64,000 nt of DNA from Anisodus tanguticus (lineage: Eukaryota > Streptophyta > Magnoliopsida > Solanales > Solanaceae), in NCBI GenBank assembly GCA_034509755.1, contig CM067541.1:57423556-57487555 (forward strand), in the 5' to 3' direction. The notes under the pieces were generated by a model that had not been told where the DNA came from, ran no database searches, and saw only the letters and a program-made list of their open reading frames with translations. Of the stretch, positions 46,370-58,876 are shown piece after piece. The position numbers and the translations under genes are program-made. Positions within the stretch are counted from its first letter, which is position 1, and each line of letters begins with the position of its first letter.

Positions 46370-48480
46370 GCGTCTTTACAAAGACCGTTGTCAACCTTCC
46401 TAGTGAGCAAAAAGTAAGGGTGGCCAGTGGGCTGGGTTGGCCCGGTCCCGCCCCGACAACGCCCCGAATTTTTTTTTTGCGGTATCGGGACTTGAACCGG
46501 GACGGGACATGGTCTCGTCCCGACCTGTCCCGGCCCGCCAGTCCCGACCCGATTCCGGTACCGCCCCGATCCCGCCCGAAACCCCCCCCCCCTTTGCAAA
46601 AATAACCGTTGCACCAACGACCATTTTACATTTTGGCCGTTGTGCACTGACCATTTTTGGCCTCCCCCCAAACCCCCTACCCCCTTAATATTTATTTTTA
46701 ACTCATAAGTTATTATATTTACACTTTAACCCAATTTTTAAACTATAAATACGTCATTTTCTCTTCATCTTTCTCACAAATCTTCCTACAATCTCTCTAA
46801 CCTCTCAATCTATCTCTCTACAAGTCTACATTGTCTACTAAATATTCAATTTTATTTATTCATTTGGGAATTGAGAGTGAAGTTGGCGACTAGCTTAAGG
46901 ATCTTCCATTGAGCAAAGTTTCAATTTTCAACCTCTCGATTACACGTCGACGTTACGTCGGCGTTTGGTACATTCGTTCCTTCATTAAATTATTATTGTC
47001 TGTTTATTTTATTTATCGCACTTAATTTTATTTACTTTAATTATTTATTAGTATAATTATAAATTTATAATGGAAGAATTTAAACGTATGATTACGGGTA
47101 GGGGTCATGCTTCTTCTAGTAGGGACAACAAGGGCAAGAGTCCTATTTCTAGACAGAATCCTATTCTTACACATGATGATTTTGTTGATACTGAACATTT
47201 TCCTACAATACCATTAGATTTAGACGAGGAACTATTTTTTGGAACTCAAGAAGACTTTAATTTAGACGATGATCTAGATGATACACCCACTAATGTAGAT
47301 GACAACACACTTATTAATCGGAGACAGCTTGGAGATTGTTGTATTATTCAGAGATTAGATACGAGCGTAGCGGAGAAGGTGCGGTCAACCGGAGATCAAC
47401 GAAGAAGACGAAAACTACAACGAAATCTTATCCGAAGGTGGTGAAAGCGACGTGGAGCAATTTGACCAACAAATACCAATTCCAACCGAAGAACCACAGG
47501 AAATTATCAAGAAACTAGAACATGTTTTTTCAAAATGTAATTTTTTTAATTGCAATTTTACTATGTAGTTTGCAACTTTTGAACAACACCACAAAGTTGC
47601 AATTTTGACAATTGTATTTGTATTACAAAAAAAATCATATGTCTATTAAATAATATAAGAGGCACAAAAACAACATTGAGATATTTTTATTACACTATCT
47701 TGTTTAATTATTGAGTTTTTTTTATATATATATATGTGTGTTATTTTTTAAATTAAGTGCAAAAAAAAACCCGATCTCGACCCGATCCCGTCCCGACCCG
47801 ATCCCGCCGGTCCCGACGGACCCGAGCCAGGCCCATTGGCTACGCCTAGCAAAAAGTCTATCTAAGTCTTAGCCACCGAACTTCGAAAAGTCACCAAGTG
47901 CTCCTCCTTCCTCATGAACTTTGAATTAGCTATCATCATCCCAAAAGCTTTAGCGAACTCCAAAAGTGAGACGCCTCCCCCGTTCTTGTCCCCGAGGCCA
48001 AAGCCTCCATGCATGTCATCATAACCCCCGGAAGTGACCCGATATGTCCATTGAAATTCCCTCCTACAAATAACTTCTCAGTGGGTGGTATACCTCCCAC
48101 CACATTGTCCAAATCCTCCCCAAAGCGCATCTTCTCCTCCTCGTCCAAGCCCGCTTGCGGCACGTAAGAATAATGTTCATAGTGAACCCTCCAACTACCA
48201 ACTTAATCGCCATCATCCTGTCATTGACCCTCTTAACCTTTACCACCTGATCCCTTAGCTCGATGTCTACCAAAATGCCCATCACATCCTATACCTTGAC
48301 CTACCCGAGAACCATAACTTATACCCGTCCACATCCTTAACCTTAGGTCCTACCCATTTGGTCTCCTGGACACAAACTATATTAATCCTCATCTTCTTAA
48401 GAATCTTAATTAGCTCTATGGACTTTCCCGTTAAAGTCCTAATATTCCAAGACCATATTCTCAGCCTAGCTCTCTCTTAC
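46370..48480 (-). mobile_element. LINE fragment (endonuclease domain), split by a hAT element
   Basis: Minus-strand reading from 48480: RIWSWNIRTLTGKSIELIK, VQETKWVGPKVKDVDGYKLW, AGLDEEEKMRFGEDLD, EKLFVGGNFNGHIG, then HLVTFRSSVAKT up to 47857. It continues on the far side of the hAT (46406 downwards) as IDFLLTRKVDNGLCKD. This is an AP-endonuclease-type LINE domain. Frameshifts and stops are present, and the RT domain is missing. Confidence 0.8.
46415..47848 (+). mobile_element. Internally deleted hAT element inside the LINE
   Basis: 1434 bp with ends TAAGGGTGGCCAGTGGGC and (reversed) TAGGCGTAGCCAATGGGC and a perfect 8-bp target duplication GCAAAAAG (46407-46414, 47849-47856). It carries a 124-codon frame (47070-47444) that joins the N-terminal acidic part of the transposase (MEEFKRMITGRGHASSS) to its C-terminal part, the catalytic middle being deleted. 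Closely related to the element at 40333. Confidence 0.88.
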
Positions 48481-48599
48481 CCCACTTACTACTAGGCATA
48501 ATAGTTAAATTCTATCATATTTAAGCCTCTTATATTTATTATCCAGTTAACAGTTAACGAATTGTGTGATTTTCTTTGTTTATTTCCTTACTTTAATTA

Positions 48600-48848
48600 C
48601 TCCCTCCCAAAATACTTGTAGCATTATGTTTTTCAAGAGTCAAATTATATAAATTTTGATCAACAATTTAAATTATATTTTAATCATATTAATATGAGAA
48701 GAATTGCAACTTATAGTACTTTTCATATAGTTTTTGAATATCTAATTTTTATTTTAAAATATTAAATAAATCTAATCTAATTTAGCTTTGATATTTAGCT
48801 AAATTGACTTTTAAAAAAAACATAAAAAGTATTTTGGGACGGAGGGAG
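48600..48848. mobile_element. Stowaway MITE
   Basis: CTCCCTCCCAAAATACTTG ... AGTATTTTGGGACGGAGGGAG, inverted ends of about 20 bp, flanked by TA on both sides. 249 bp. Confidence 0.88.
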
Positions 48849-49365
48849 TACAATATGCATGAACATAAATTATCTTATTTCTGCTGTGTTTCTCTTCGTA
48901 TTCTTGCTTTAAAGATTTAGAATTAGTGGACGTGTCTAACATATTAGGTTAATAAGAAATATCTATATAAAATAAACTACGAAAATAATAAACTTTTAGC
49001 CCCAATCAACTTCCAACGACTCAGATTTTATGTCCTATCCATTTTTGAAGTTAAATAACATTCCAATTACACATGCACAACAACTTTATTTGAACCATTA
49101 GTTTTCAATTCTTTATGGAGAAGAACTTTATTTGAACTTTACTTTAGCTTAAGATTATTACTTATGTAAAGTCAAAATGCTTCTCTTAAGCAGCGTATAA
49201 ATAAAAAGACGACAGCAATTTTGAACCAGAATTAGAGTTCTTAATAATAAACACCGTCTTTGTAATGATTTCGAGCCAGAGCCAAAACAAGCCTACATCT
49301 ATTAAATGTCTTAGTTTCACTCTTATTGATCACAAGTTCTAGATTCTCTCTTATTAATACTTATG
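48849..49365. other. Intergenic, no gene seen
   Basis: AT-rich sequence without recognisable features. Confidence 0.45.
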
Positions 49366-49470
49366 TATAAAAAGACAAAAGGGCAGTCCGGTGCACTAAG
49401 CTTCTGCCAGACCACAAGAGTCTATTGTACGCAGCCTTACCTCACATTTCTGCCAGAGGCTATTTCAACT
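49366..49470 (-). mobile_element. Au-like SINE, 3' fragment
   Basis: AAGGGCAGTCCGGTGCACTA, CAGACCACAAGAGTCTATTG, TACGCAGCCTTACCTC and TTTCTGCCAGAGGCTATTTC follow in the order of the widespread plant Au-type SINE on its minus strand. The promoter half with boxes A and B is missing. Confidence 0.7.
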
Positions 49471-49728
49471 TATGTATTAACACTTATGTATGATATGTTT
49501 ATATTCCTAAGTATATACCAAGAACAACATCTTGGTAGTAAGTATTAAGCGGATACAATGAAATATATTTTTGTACCTCAAAAAATAAATAATATAACAT
49601 TTTAAATAGTATTTGTTATGATTAAAAGGGGATAACGTGCCCATAGAAGCTTTATTGAAGTCTTTGGGTATCATTTTTTTCTTATGATTAATAGGGAATA
49701 ACGTGCGAGGCACGTTTGGAGTGACTAG
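49471..49728 (+). mobile_element. Helitron-like 3' terminus
   Basis: AACGTGCGAGGCACGTT at 49700-49716 forms a 7-bp stem with a 3-nt loop, followed 8 nt later by CTAG (49725-49728) and a T. A hairpin just before CTRR is the Helitron 3' signature. The 5' end was not found, so the left bound is arbitrary. Confidence 0.5.
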
Positions 49729-50366
49729 TATTATTTTAAAAACATGAATATAAATGTTGGTTGACCAAAATATTTTTTAAATATTGAACGATTTTTATAT
49801 TCTTTAATTCACTAACTATTTCAAGTAAACTAGACTACTAATTGATGATTTACTTGGGTTAGATAAGCATACGAAAAACTCATTCCTAATTATCATATAA
49901 AGTCCATTAAACCACGGTTACCCTAAACCTCCGGGCTCCTGAACATTTATTTAAAAAACACTCCTACTCCTTATCATGTAGAAAGAACTAAAATCCTATT
50001 AGGGTTTAAAAAGTATATTTGTGATTCAATCTATGAAATATCTCAGCACTTCGGAGAAAAGAAACCTTCATGAGGTTGCTTCACCAATTTGCGCATCAGG
50101 TTCGGTACCTGCCTTCCTCGATTTAAATTGAGTTTCTTCTGTTGATTTGACTTTTTAAAATTTGAATTTTTATTTCTACGTTGTATACATGGAATTCTTT
50201 GAAGCTCTAATCCTATTTCTTTACGTTTTCTAACATACCTTGTATAAATTGAGTTACCGATTATTTGTTTCTTTCATATAAGTTTTACGTGCAGAGTTTT
50301 AGAGGTCTCGAGTTCGAGCCCTTCGGTGGTCTTTTGAAAATTGAGGTTGTTTAGATGGTTAATTAA
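49729..50366. other. Intergenic, no gene seen
   Basis: AT-rich; GAGTTCGAGCCC near 50310 resembles a Pol III B box, with no matching A box recognised. Confidence 0.4.
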
Positions 50367-50371
50367 GTACA

Positions 50372-52556
50372 TGTTATTAGTCTGTATTCCAAAAAACCAG
50401 TAAACAATAAACACTGAAAATAAACAGAATCAGTGTTGAAAAAATAAGAATATTTTTTCAGAATATAATCGAGCCCACTTAGTTCAAAGTGTGTCCTTAA
50501 GGAAATTATTCCCCTCACAGTACTCGAGGTTGATGGAATATCCCCTCCCAGGATAGAACGATTATCTTACCAGAATAGTAGTACTCCAAACTCTGGTAGC
50601 GGCGAACCACTCAACAGTAGTATATCACACATAATTTATTCGTGCAGAAGAAGAAGAAGATTTTGTAGTTCAGAAAATTAGTAAGTAAAATTCTGAGGAA
50701 TCAAACGAATTTATAGCCATGGAAGTACTGTTTCTGAAGGTTTGCAACCTTTCTGAACAGCCACTGACAACTGGTGGGAAATTTAAATATGAAAAGAAAT
50801 CGGGTCGCGGGTCAGACACGCGGATCCGGCCGGGTCGCGGGTAGGATTCGATAAGTTAATTAATTTAATTAAATAATAATTAATTAAATAATTAAAAATT
50901 ATAGAAAATTTGGTCCAAAAAGATTATCAATCAATCAGATCACCGAATCCGAAGCCGAAGCCGAAGCCGAAGCCGAAGCCGAAGCCGAAGCCGAAGCCGA
51001 AGCCGAGCGAGCGAGCGAGCGACGACGACGCGCGAGGGTCCTTGCCCCCTCAACCCTTTTACCGACAAGAAGGAGTAATTCTACTTATAAGTAGAAGAAC
51101 TTTTCTTTCCACTACAGATGTGGGACAAATGCTTATTTTATAAAGCAAGAGGGAACTCTCACTTTTCTTTCCACTACCGATGTGGGACAACTCCCACTTT
51201 TCTTTTCAATCATTTCTCATTCACCAATATCAATACCCAACAATCCCCCACATGAATGGGGAATGACTATAATATAAAAGCGCGGACAAGTGTGATATAC
51301 AAGCGAGAATTGACTGCATCTGGATAAGTAGGTTTCCCTTTGAACTTTCCGTAGTGAACTTATATCGGATATACTCGATCAATCGGTAGATTTGATATCT
51401 TTGAACCGTCGAACTTTGTTGTATACCTAGACAACATAAGTCACATAATCAACCCTCAACCGTTTATGGTTCTCACAGTTGTGTTCGTTTCAGCCATGAA
51501 CACATCCTGGTTTCATGAGTGCGTAGAGAATGGGCCTTCACTTTGTCATTCCCCTTTAAAACGGCTTACACTTAACAATCACATAGGTGATTTCTAAGCA
51601 TGTGGTCCTATAGCCACATTATCCGGTCATACACGCCGCATTTAGATAATCATTAAAGAACCTTAATGCTTTATTAACTCATTAACAAGCCATACGGTTT
51701 TATCCTTATTTCGAACATTGTCTTCATCCGAGAATGGGTTGAGTTATTTGACAATGTTGAACCGTCGATCACAACTTTGTTTGATCTCCTTGAACCTAGC
51801 TCTTGGGATCTCCGATCGCTAGGTAGAGTTACCGCCATGATGACTTGTCCTCGGCCTTAACCCCATTCCCATTGATGATCTACTAACTCCCTCTCTAGAT
51901 AAGCCTTTTGCAAGCGGATCCGCCACGTTATCTCTTGACTTTACTTAGTCAATCGTGATAACGCCACTAGAGAGGAGTTGTCTAACGGTATTGTGTCTTC
52001 GTCGCATGTGACGAGATTTTCCGTTGTACATTACTCTCCCTGCCCCTACCTATTGCCGCTTGATTGTCACAATGTATACATATAGGAGCCAAAGGTTTGG
52101 GCCAGAATGGAATATCTTCTAAGAAATTTCGGAGCCATTCAGCTTCTTCACCGGCCTTGTCTAAAGCTATAAATTCAGATTTCATTGTAGAGCGGGCGAT
52201 GCATGTCTGTTTTGATGATTTCCAAGACACTGATCCACCCCCAATTGTGAAAACATAACCACTCGTGGATTTAACTTCAGATGATCCGGTGATCCAATTT
52301 GCATCACTATATCCTTCGAACCCGAGCCGAGCGACGACGACGGCGCGAGGGGTCCTTGCCCCCTCAACCCTTTTACTGATAAGAAGGAGTAATTCTACTT
52401 ATAAGTAGAAGAACTTTTCTTTCCACTACCGATGTGGGACAAATGCTTATTTTATAAAGCAAGAGGGAACTCCCACTTTTCTTTCCACTACCGATGTGGG
52501 ACAACTCCCACTTTTCTTTCCAATCATTTCTCATTCACCAATATCAATACCCAACA
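50372..52556 (-). mobile_element. Ty1/copia deletion derivative
   Basis: Bounded by a perfect GTACA duplication (50367-50371, 52557-52561). On the minus strand: a partial 5' LTR (52556 to about 52321), then directly the end of RNase H (FEGYSDANWITGSSE... SWKSSKQTCIARSTMKSEF, IHCDNQAAIG, about 52320-51982), the 3' untranslated part, polypurine tract next to 51243, and the complete 3' LTR (51242-50372, 871 bp). Gag, protease, integrase and RT have been lost. The LTR has a GAAGCC hexamer run (50950-51004), and the break lies at the edge of this motif. Confidence 0.88.
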
Positions 52557-52561
52557 GTACA

Positions 52562-53880
52562 TACCTTCAAAAATTGCTTTTTTGGATCGAAAACTTTACA
52601 TTGATTTCAAACAAAACTCATTTTAAGAAATAAATAAAGATGTTTTCTAGAAAAAAAAGTTAGATTTGACTAATTATTTTTGCAAAAAGCTAATTACCTG
52701 TTGGACAAGATTTTAATGTTTTAAAAACTTTTTTCTAACGTGAATTTACACGGAATCCTAAAGCCAATATAGTCTCCTACCTATTGATGAAGTTGCAAAG
52801 TTATACTAATTCCAAGTAGACAAGGACACTTTGATCCGCCTCTTACCAGTTACCACTATATTAAGGGTTATTGTGAATTCCTCTTTGTACTTGGAACTTT
52901 TATTTGGATTATAGTATTGCATATGTATGTAAAAGCTCTAGAAGTTATTGTGTCATGGTTCCCGCAGACATTTTTATGGGATGTTGCTTGTGTACTTCAA
53001 TGGAGAGACATTTTAGATGGTACGGAGTTTATAACAATCTTTTCTATATTTTAAACTAATCTTCCAGGCTTCCAATCTTAACCTTTTGATAATTCAAATA
53101 ATGTGCCATAAACTCTGCACCATTCCGCTTTATGTCATTCCACAAGTAGACCTCCTTGAGGTCGTGATATATCTTTCGTTGAACCTTGATGAACGAAATA
53201 TCGTGATTGGTGAACTTCCACCATTATCACTCCCTAAACTTCCATTGGAACTTTTTTATTATAGAAAAGTGATTTTTTGAGTGATAAATTCAAAATTGAA
53301 TGAAAATCGGTTAGGATATTTTGTGGGAATCAATATGGATATGTTTAAATAAAATAGGAGGATGAGAAAAAACAAAAATAGTTATGTAAAATTGATTGAT
53401 TATCTTTTGCAAGTCAATAAATATAACATTTTATGTTGAAAGAAAATAAAATAGTTAAAATTGTTTCTTCGTATAAACATTTTATCATGAAAACTACCAT
53501 GAAGTTAGAAAAATTTATAGCGATGAGAGGACTTTTTTTTTTTTGAAATATTGTATCTTATTTTTGTGATCTACCTAAATTTGTTTGAAATAAATAACTG
53601 AATATTCCTGAACCGGCCTATATTTATGACAACGACCTGCACAAGATTTTTGAAATATAATGAAAATAAATACAATTCATGGTCACTAGCTCAATTCCTA
53701 ATGTTGGATTATTTTAGCCCTAACATATTTTTTCATATAGGCAAAACCATAGAGGATATATACCAAAACAACAAATTTAATGGGAAATATGAAGTCGATA
53801 CAATCAATTAATGTTTTTGTACATCATGAAATAAATAGTATGTAATTTCAAATAAAATTATCTAATATCATAACGTGCGA
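52562..53880. other. Intergenic, no gene seen
   Basis: AT-rich. Open frames here (for example 53086-53280) have no recognisable motif. Confidence 0.4.
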
Positions 53881-55611
53881 GTTCACTAATGATCCACTGC
53901 GACAGCCAGTCGGCTCTAGAAAGGGCACAAAGTTCTATGTACAACGGCAAGTCTCGTCATATTCGACGGAGACATAAGACCGTTAAGCAGCTGGTCACCA
54001 AGGGTATAATCTTTATTGATTACATAAAATCAAAGGATAACATAGCGGACCCGCTGACAAAGGGCTTACCCAGAGATCAGATGTTCTGCCTGTCTAGGGG
54101 AATGGGCTTAAAACCCAAGCTATAAGGACCAATACGATGGTAACCCAACCTTACTAACTGGAGATCCCAGAAATTTGGTTCAATGGGAAAACTAAGCTGT
54201 AAAGGTTCAGTTGAGCGCTTCGGTGGGAGCAAGAGCACTTCGGGTTATGATCCCTGTAAGGAACATAAACCCAAGGCCGTTCCCGTGATAGACGTTAATG
54301 GTTCATAACACTTGTAAAGTGGGGTATAGCAGGATACCTTGTAGGAGACCACCTATTTAAGTGCGAGGACATGCCGCCTCAAATGAACGCACTTAAAAAT
54401 CCAAGAAGTGTCCACGGCCACAACAGACAAAACATTATGAAGAACAGAGTAAGGGAAGTTGTTGTGTAGTTACCTTTGACTTGGCTTACACTAAACACTG
54501 ATGGTTCAAGACATCACGTTCACCTCGCAGTAAGTAAGTCCGATGGTATTCAACTATGGAAGGTTCAAAGCGTATGCTACCTATCCAGATGCAACATCGG
54601 TCCGCTGAAAGTTTGCTGGAAAAGACACCATGTGAGTGCGCCAAAATCTCTTTCAAGAGGAGATTGTTGGAAATTTACTAATGTGGAAATAAGTTTATCC
54701 CATTATTTATAACTCGAACAATTGGGGCCCCGCACGTCGGAAACATCATTTCTACACACGTGCACACGTAGTGTCAAGTATCGCAAATTTCATTAGTGAA
54801 AGAGATATTGGTACATAAGTGAGACATTTGACACATAGAATGATGGACAGTAATTGGCCAAATGACAAGTATTCCACGTTGGTAAACGAAAGAAGAAGTG
54901 TGCGAAGTCTAAGATGAAACGAGTCGGAAATCGCCGCGGAGCCGTGAAGGGCCGCGGCGCAGCCCCGTCGGAGTCGAGGCGCCGGAGCGCCGCGTCGCTA
55001 ATTGGGAGTTCAACCACTGGAGACAAGGCACCGCGATGCTAATTCACAGAGCCGCGACGCTTCGAAGGCAGAATGCCGCGACGGGAAGATGAAAAGTTCT
55101 GACTTTTGGGCTGGTTTTGGAGCATTGGATCTCCATTATTTGGCACATTAATTCATCCATTATTTGGCTGAATGTAACCCCTCAATAAGTGTCATTACAT
55201 GGCTATTGAAGGCCATTAGTTGGCTAGTTGAGGGGTCATCTCCTTACACTATAAATTGAGGCCTTTGGCTCAATTGTTCAACATACATAAGATATTTTTC
55301 TGAAAACTTCTTCTTCCTCTCTAGCAAGTTTTCTATATTCAAAGTTCTCCAAGAGTAACACTTGAGTTTTCTTTTCTCATTTGTTAAGTTGCTGTTGTAT
55401 CTTGGGAGACTATTCCCCGACACCGTAAAAGGATATATACGGGGCAATCTTGTATTAAAGACAGAGTACTATCACTCGACTCAGCAAATCACAAATCACA
55501 AGGAGTTTGTAATCGTTCTTATTTCCAGTTTGTTGTAATCTTTAGTTTATCCTTTCAAACAATTTATAATATTTACTTACTTCCCGTTTTCTGTAATTGT
55601 TGTAATTCACA
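53881..55611 (+). mobile_element. 3' end of a copia element related to the 5-12 kb one
   Basis: Starts inside RNase H (IHCDSQSALERAQSSMYN, near 53889) and runs through DPLTKGLPRDQM, a 3' untranslated region clearly related to 10255-10888, and an LTR at 54665-55611 (TGTTGGAAATTT...TTCACA). The LTR belongs to a different subfamily from the 5069 element but shares TGAAAGAGATATTGGT and the CAATCTTGT.TTAAAGACAGAG block. The 5' nine-tenths of the element is missing. Confidence 0.85.
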
Positions 55612-56204
55612 CTTTCTATTCAAGCAGCTTCTTCATCGTCTAGCTCCTCTGCCACAGTTTTTCTGCGGTGTTCTTCACTTTTATTGTTGCAATTTTGATT
55701 ACACAAATGACTCTACTCTTTCAATTAGAAGACAAAATTCAAGTCAAGCCGTTGAGTTGATTGGAAGATCCAAAATAAAAAATAGTGATATTTATTACGG
55801 ACACATACTTCGTGAAATAGTTCACTGGCAAACGTTTGCTTGATAATAACGCTTATCGTATGAAAAAGAAACTTTTGCTTCTTACATTCTATTCTATAGA
55901 GCAGAGTGACTGGTATTTATGTAGCAGAGCACTAGATTAATTTTGTTTAAATTGTTGTGACATATTACAATTCTTTTTACAAAGAGATCGAATATTAGCA
56001 ATCATTATTTGTTTTTATATTATTGTTTTACATTCTGTTTTGTCTACCTTTTGGTCTAGAAGTTCTTTATGTACATCAACTAACTCTTCCCCTTGTAATA
56101 TGTGCAGTTCACATTGTGGTGTGTTTTTAACTTTTTATGAGAAAATATATTCAGAGAAAATGTTTTAGTTAATGAATTATTTTCATTTGTTATCATGAAT
56201 CGTT
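55612..56204. other. Intergenic, no gene seen
   Basis: AT-rich spacer between two retroelement fragments. Confidence 0.4.
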
Positions 56205-57351
56205 ATTGAAAAAAATAATTCCTTGATTATTTTCATTGATTGAAAAACTATATATACAAGTTACATATTTTCATAATAGGAGAATCCTATTCCTATTCTA
56301 CTCCTAAAACCTTATTCTACTTGGATACTAAATATACAATTATGGTAATACAAATATTATGGTAAGTGTACAATACTAATTACACTACAACATTACCTAA
56401 ACTAGGAGACTACAATATTACCTAAATATCTACACCATATACAGTTTACATGAGGAATCCGAGAGCAACAATATACATAATATACACATGTATATCGTGT
56501 GTATATTATGTATATTTAACACACCCCCGTAGTCATAGCGGGCCGTCTTCGAACGCTGAGACTGTCCCTAAAATCTTCAAAAAGGACCGTGGGAAGACCC
56601 TTTGTAAGAATGTCGGCAATTTGATATCTTGACGGGACATGGCAGACGCGTACCTGACCACGAGCAACCTTTTCGCGGACAAAGTGAATGTCCATCTCGA
56701 TATGTTTAGTGCGCTGGTGCTGAACCGGATTACCAGAAAGGTAGATGACACTAATATTATCGCAATAAACCAAAGTTGCTTTCTAAATAGGTGAATGAAG
56801 CTCCAATAGCAAATTACGTAACCAACATGATTCAGAGACCACATTAGCTACCCATCAATACTCGGCCTCGGCACTGGATCCGGACAATGTCGACTGACGT
56901 TTTGCAGACCATGAGACCAGGTTATTGCCAAGAAACATACAATAGCCAGACGTAGACCGTTTGGTGTCTGGACAGCCACCCCAATCAGCATCCGTATACG
57001 AGACAAGTGTGGATGTCAAGGAAGGATATAAATGCAAACCATAGTCAAGTGTACCCTGAATATACCGAATGATGCGTTTGAGTGCATTCATGTGCTCAAT
57101 CCTGGGATCATGCATGAACAAACACACATGCTGGACAGCATATGTAATAACTGGTCTCGTAAATGTAAGATACCGAAGGGCCTCTGCAAGACTGCGATAG
57201 CGGGTGGGATCCTCGTATGGTACGCTGGCCGCGGTACTAAGCTTGGGCTTAGTATCAACTGGAGTGGAAGTGGACTTACAGGATGACATCCCAGCCCTCT
57301 CAATGATCTCAGATGCATACTTCCTTTGAGATAACAACAACGCATCAGCAT
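56205..57351 (-). mobile_element. Ty1/copia fragment: RT end, RNase H and part of 3' LTR
   Basis: Minus-strand frame from about 57350: DALLLSQRKYASEIIERAGM, TRPVITYAVQHVCLFMHDP, YTDADWGGCPDTKRSTSGYC, SWSAKRQSTLSGSSAEAEY, then after a frame break VYCDNISVIYLSGNPVQHQR, HVPSRYQIADILTKGLP to 56516. A purine-rich stretch precedes TGTTAAATATAC (about 56522), the LTR start, which runs leftwards to an uncertain end near 56205. A TTG/CAA microsatellite (57345-57366) marks the truncated right edge. Confidence 0.82.
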
Positions 57352-58876
57352 GTTGTTGTTGTTGTTGTATTTTATTGTTTAATTTGGGGAGAATTCTCTT
57401 AAACCTCAAAACATATATAATTCTCAATATAATAATTATGTAATTTTTTAAAATATTTAGATTCATTGAGACATGATACACGTACATCACGCGTACCCAA
57501 AGACTAGTACTATTTTAAAAAAAACAAAGAAAAAGAAAAGGTCTGAGATTGATAAAGTGTTATGAGAAAAGTGCCACAATAGCATTGATAAAGTGTTCTG
57601 AGAAAAGTGTCACAATAGCATACCTAACTATGTAATTTGTTGCCTCTCGGTAGAGTGAGTCTACTTAGCGAACTGACAGGACACAAAGATCTATTGATCA
57701 ATATGAATCTCACGAGTGGAGGGTTGATTGCCGCCTCCTTGTCCTGAAGGCTCTCCGCCGGGAAGGGGCTTACTATCGTAACCCTTTCTCCCCGTGTATG
57801 TTAAATTTGACCATGTCGTTTAAAATATGGGGCAACATACCTAACTAGGTTAGGTGAAAAGAAAAAAAGACAAATTAAATCAAACAAATTTGATTTCAGG
57901 AGCTAAGGTCGAAATGAAATGGAGAATTATCAAGGCCCACCTGGTTCAACCTACTACACCTGCCTACTTTTTCTTTCTTTTTGGAGGGGTACTTTTTCTT
58001 TCTTTTTGGAGGGTGGATCAGGGGCACCAACGTTACATTAAAAGATTAAATCAAAAGATGTATGATATTTCGTATAAACTTTAACACTTAATCACTATGC
58101 AATATGTATTTTGTTCAAATTAATTACTCGACAAATAATATATTAATATGATTTGGCGCAATCATTAATACACCTTCCTCCCTCTCCCGCATATTGAGGG
58201 TTCAACCATGTGGTGTCAATGTCAAAGAAACAGAAATACACCTTACTTGTATGTGTGTTTGACAACCGAGAGGTCCGGGAAGATACATAATCGCTACCGT
58301 TCAAAATTTAAAGGATCCGTGATCGATATGATATTAATTGTGTGGTATAATTTATTAAAAAAAACCAGATAAATCGGACAGATTTGATTTCTTAGGGAAA
58401 GGTCAAATGGTGGGTGACTATTTCCACATTTTCAATGTTGCATTATATTAAGGAGATAAGTGTACTATAATATGTTTTGTATGGAATTTTATCAGTTAGT
58501 CACGCTTAAGTAACATGCATTAACTATTTGATGAATAATAAATTAATATGATTTCGTGGAGTAGTGTAGCTTCCTCCTCCCAACCTCTCCCTTCAAATTA
58601 AGGCTTCTATCATGTGGTAAGCAGAAATTAGTAGTGGTCCAAAAATTCATGCAATTAATTCTTCTCTTGTGTTCATTTTGTGCCATGGTTGATTAGAAAG
58701 CTAAAATAACCATTGTGCATCAAGAAAACATATCAGATAGGTAGATCTTATAATGAATCAAATCCAAGAAGACTTTTATATGACATAAAAAAGAAGAATG
58801 TAAAAGGTTTACAATCAAACAACAATAATAATTATCAAATTTCTTCAGAACCCCATAATTGATAGGATCACAAAGT
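57352..58876. other. Spacer and C4H 3' flank
   Basis: No gene seen. 57,650-57,790 is more GC-balanced (AAGGCTCTCCGCCGGGAAGG). A 25-bp unit CTACTTTTTCTTTCTTTTTG is doubled near 57965-58010. The last few hundred bases are probably the C4H 3' UTR. Confidence 0.45.
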
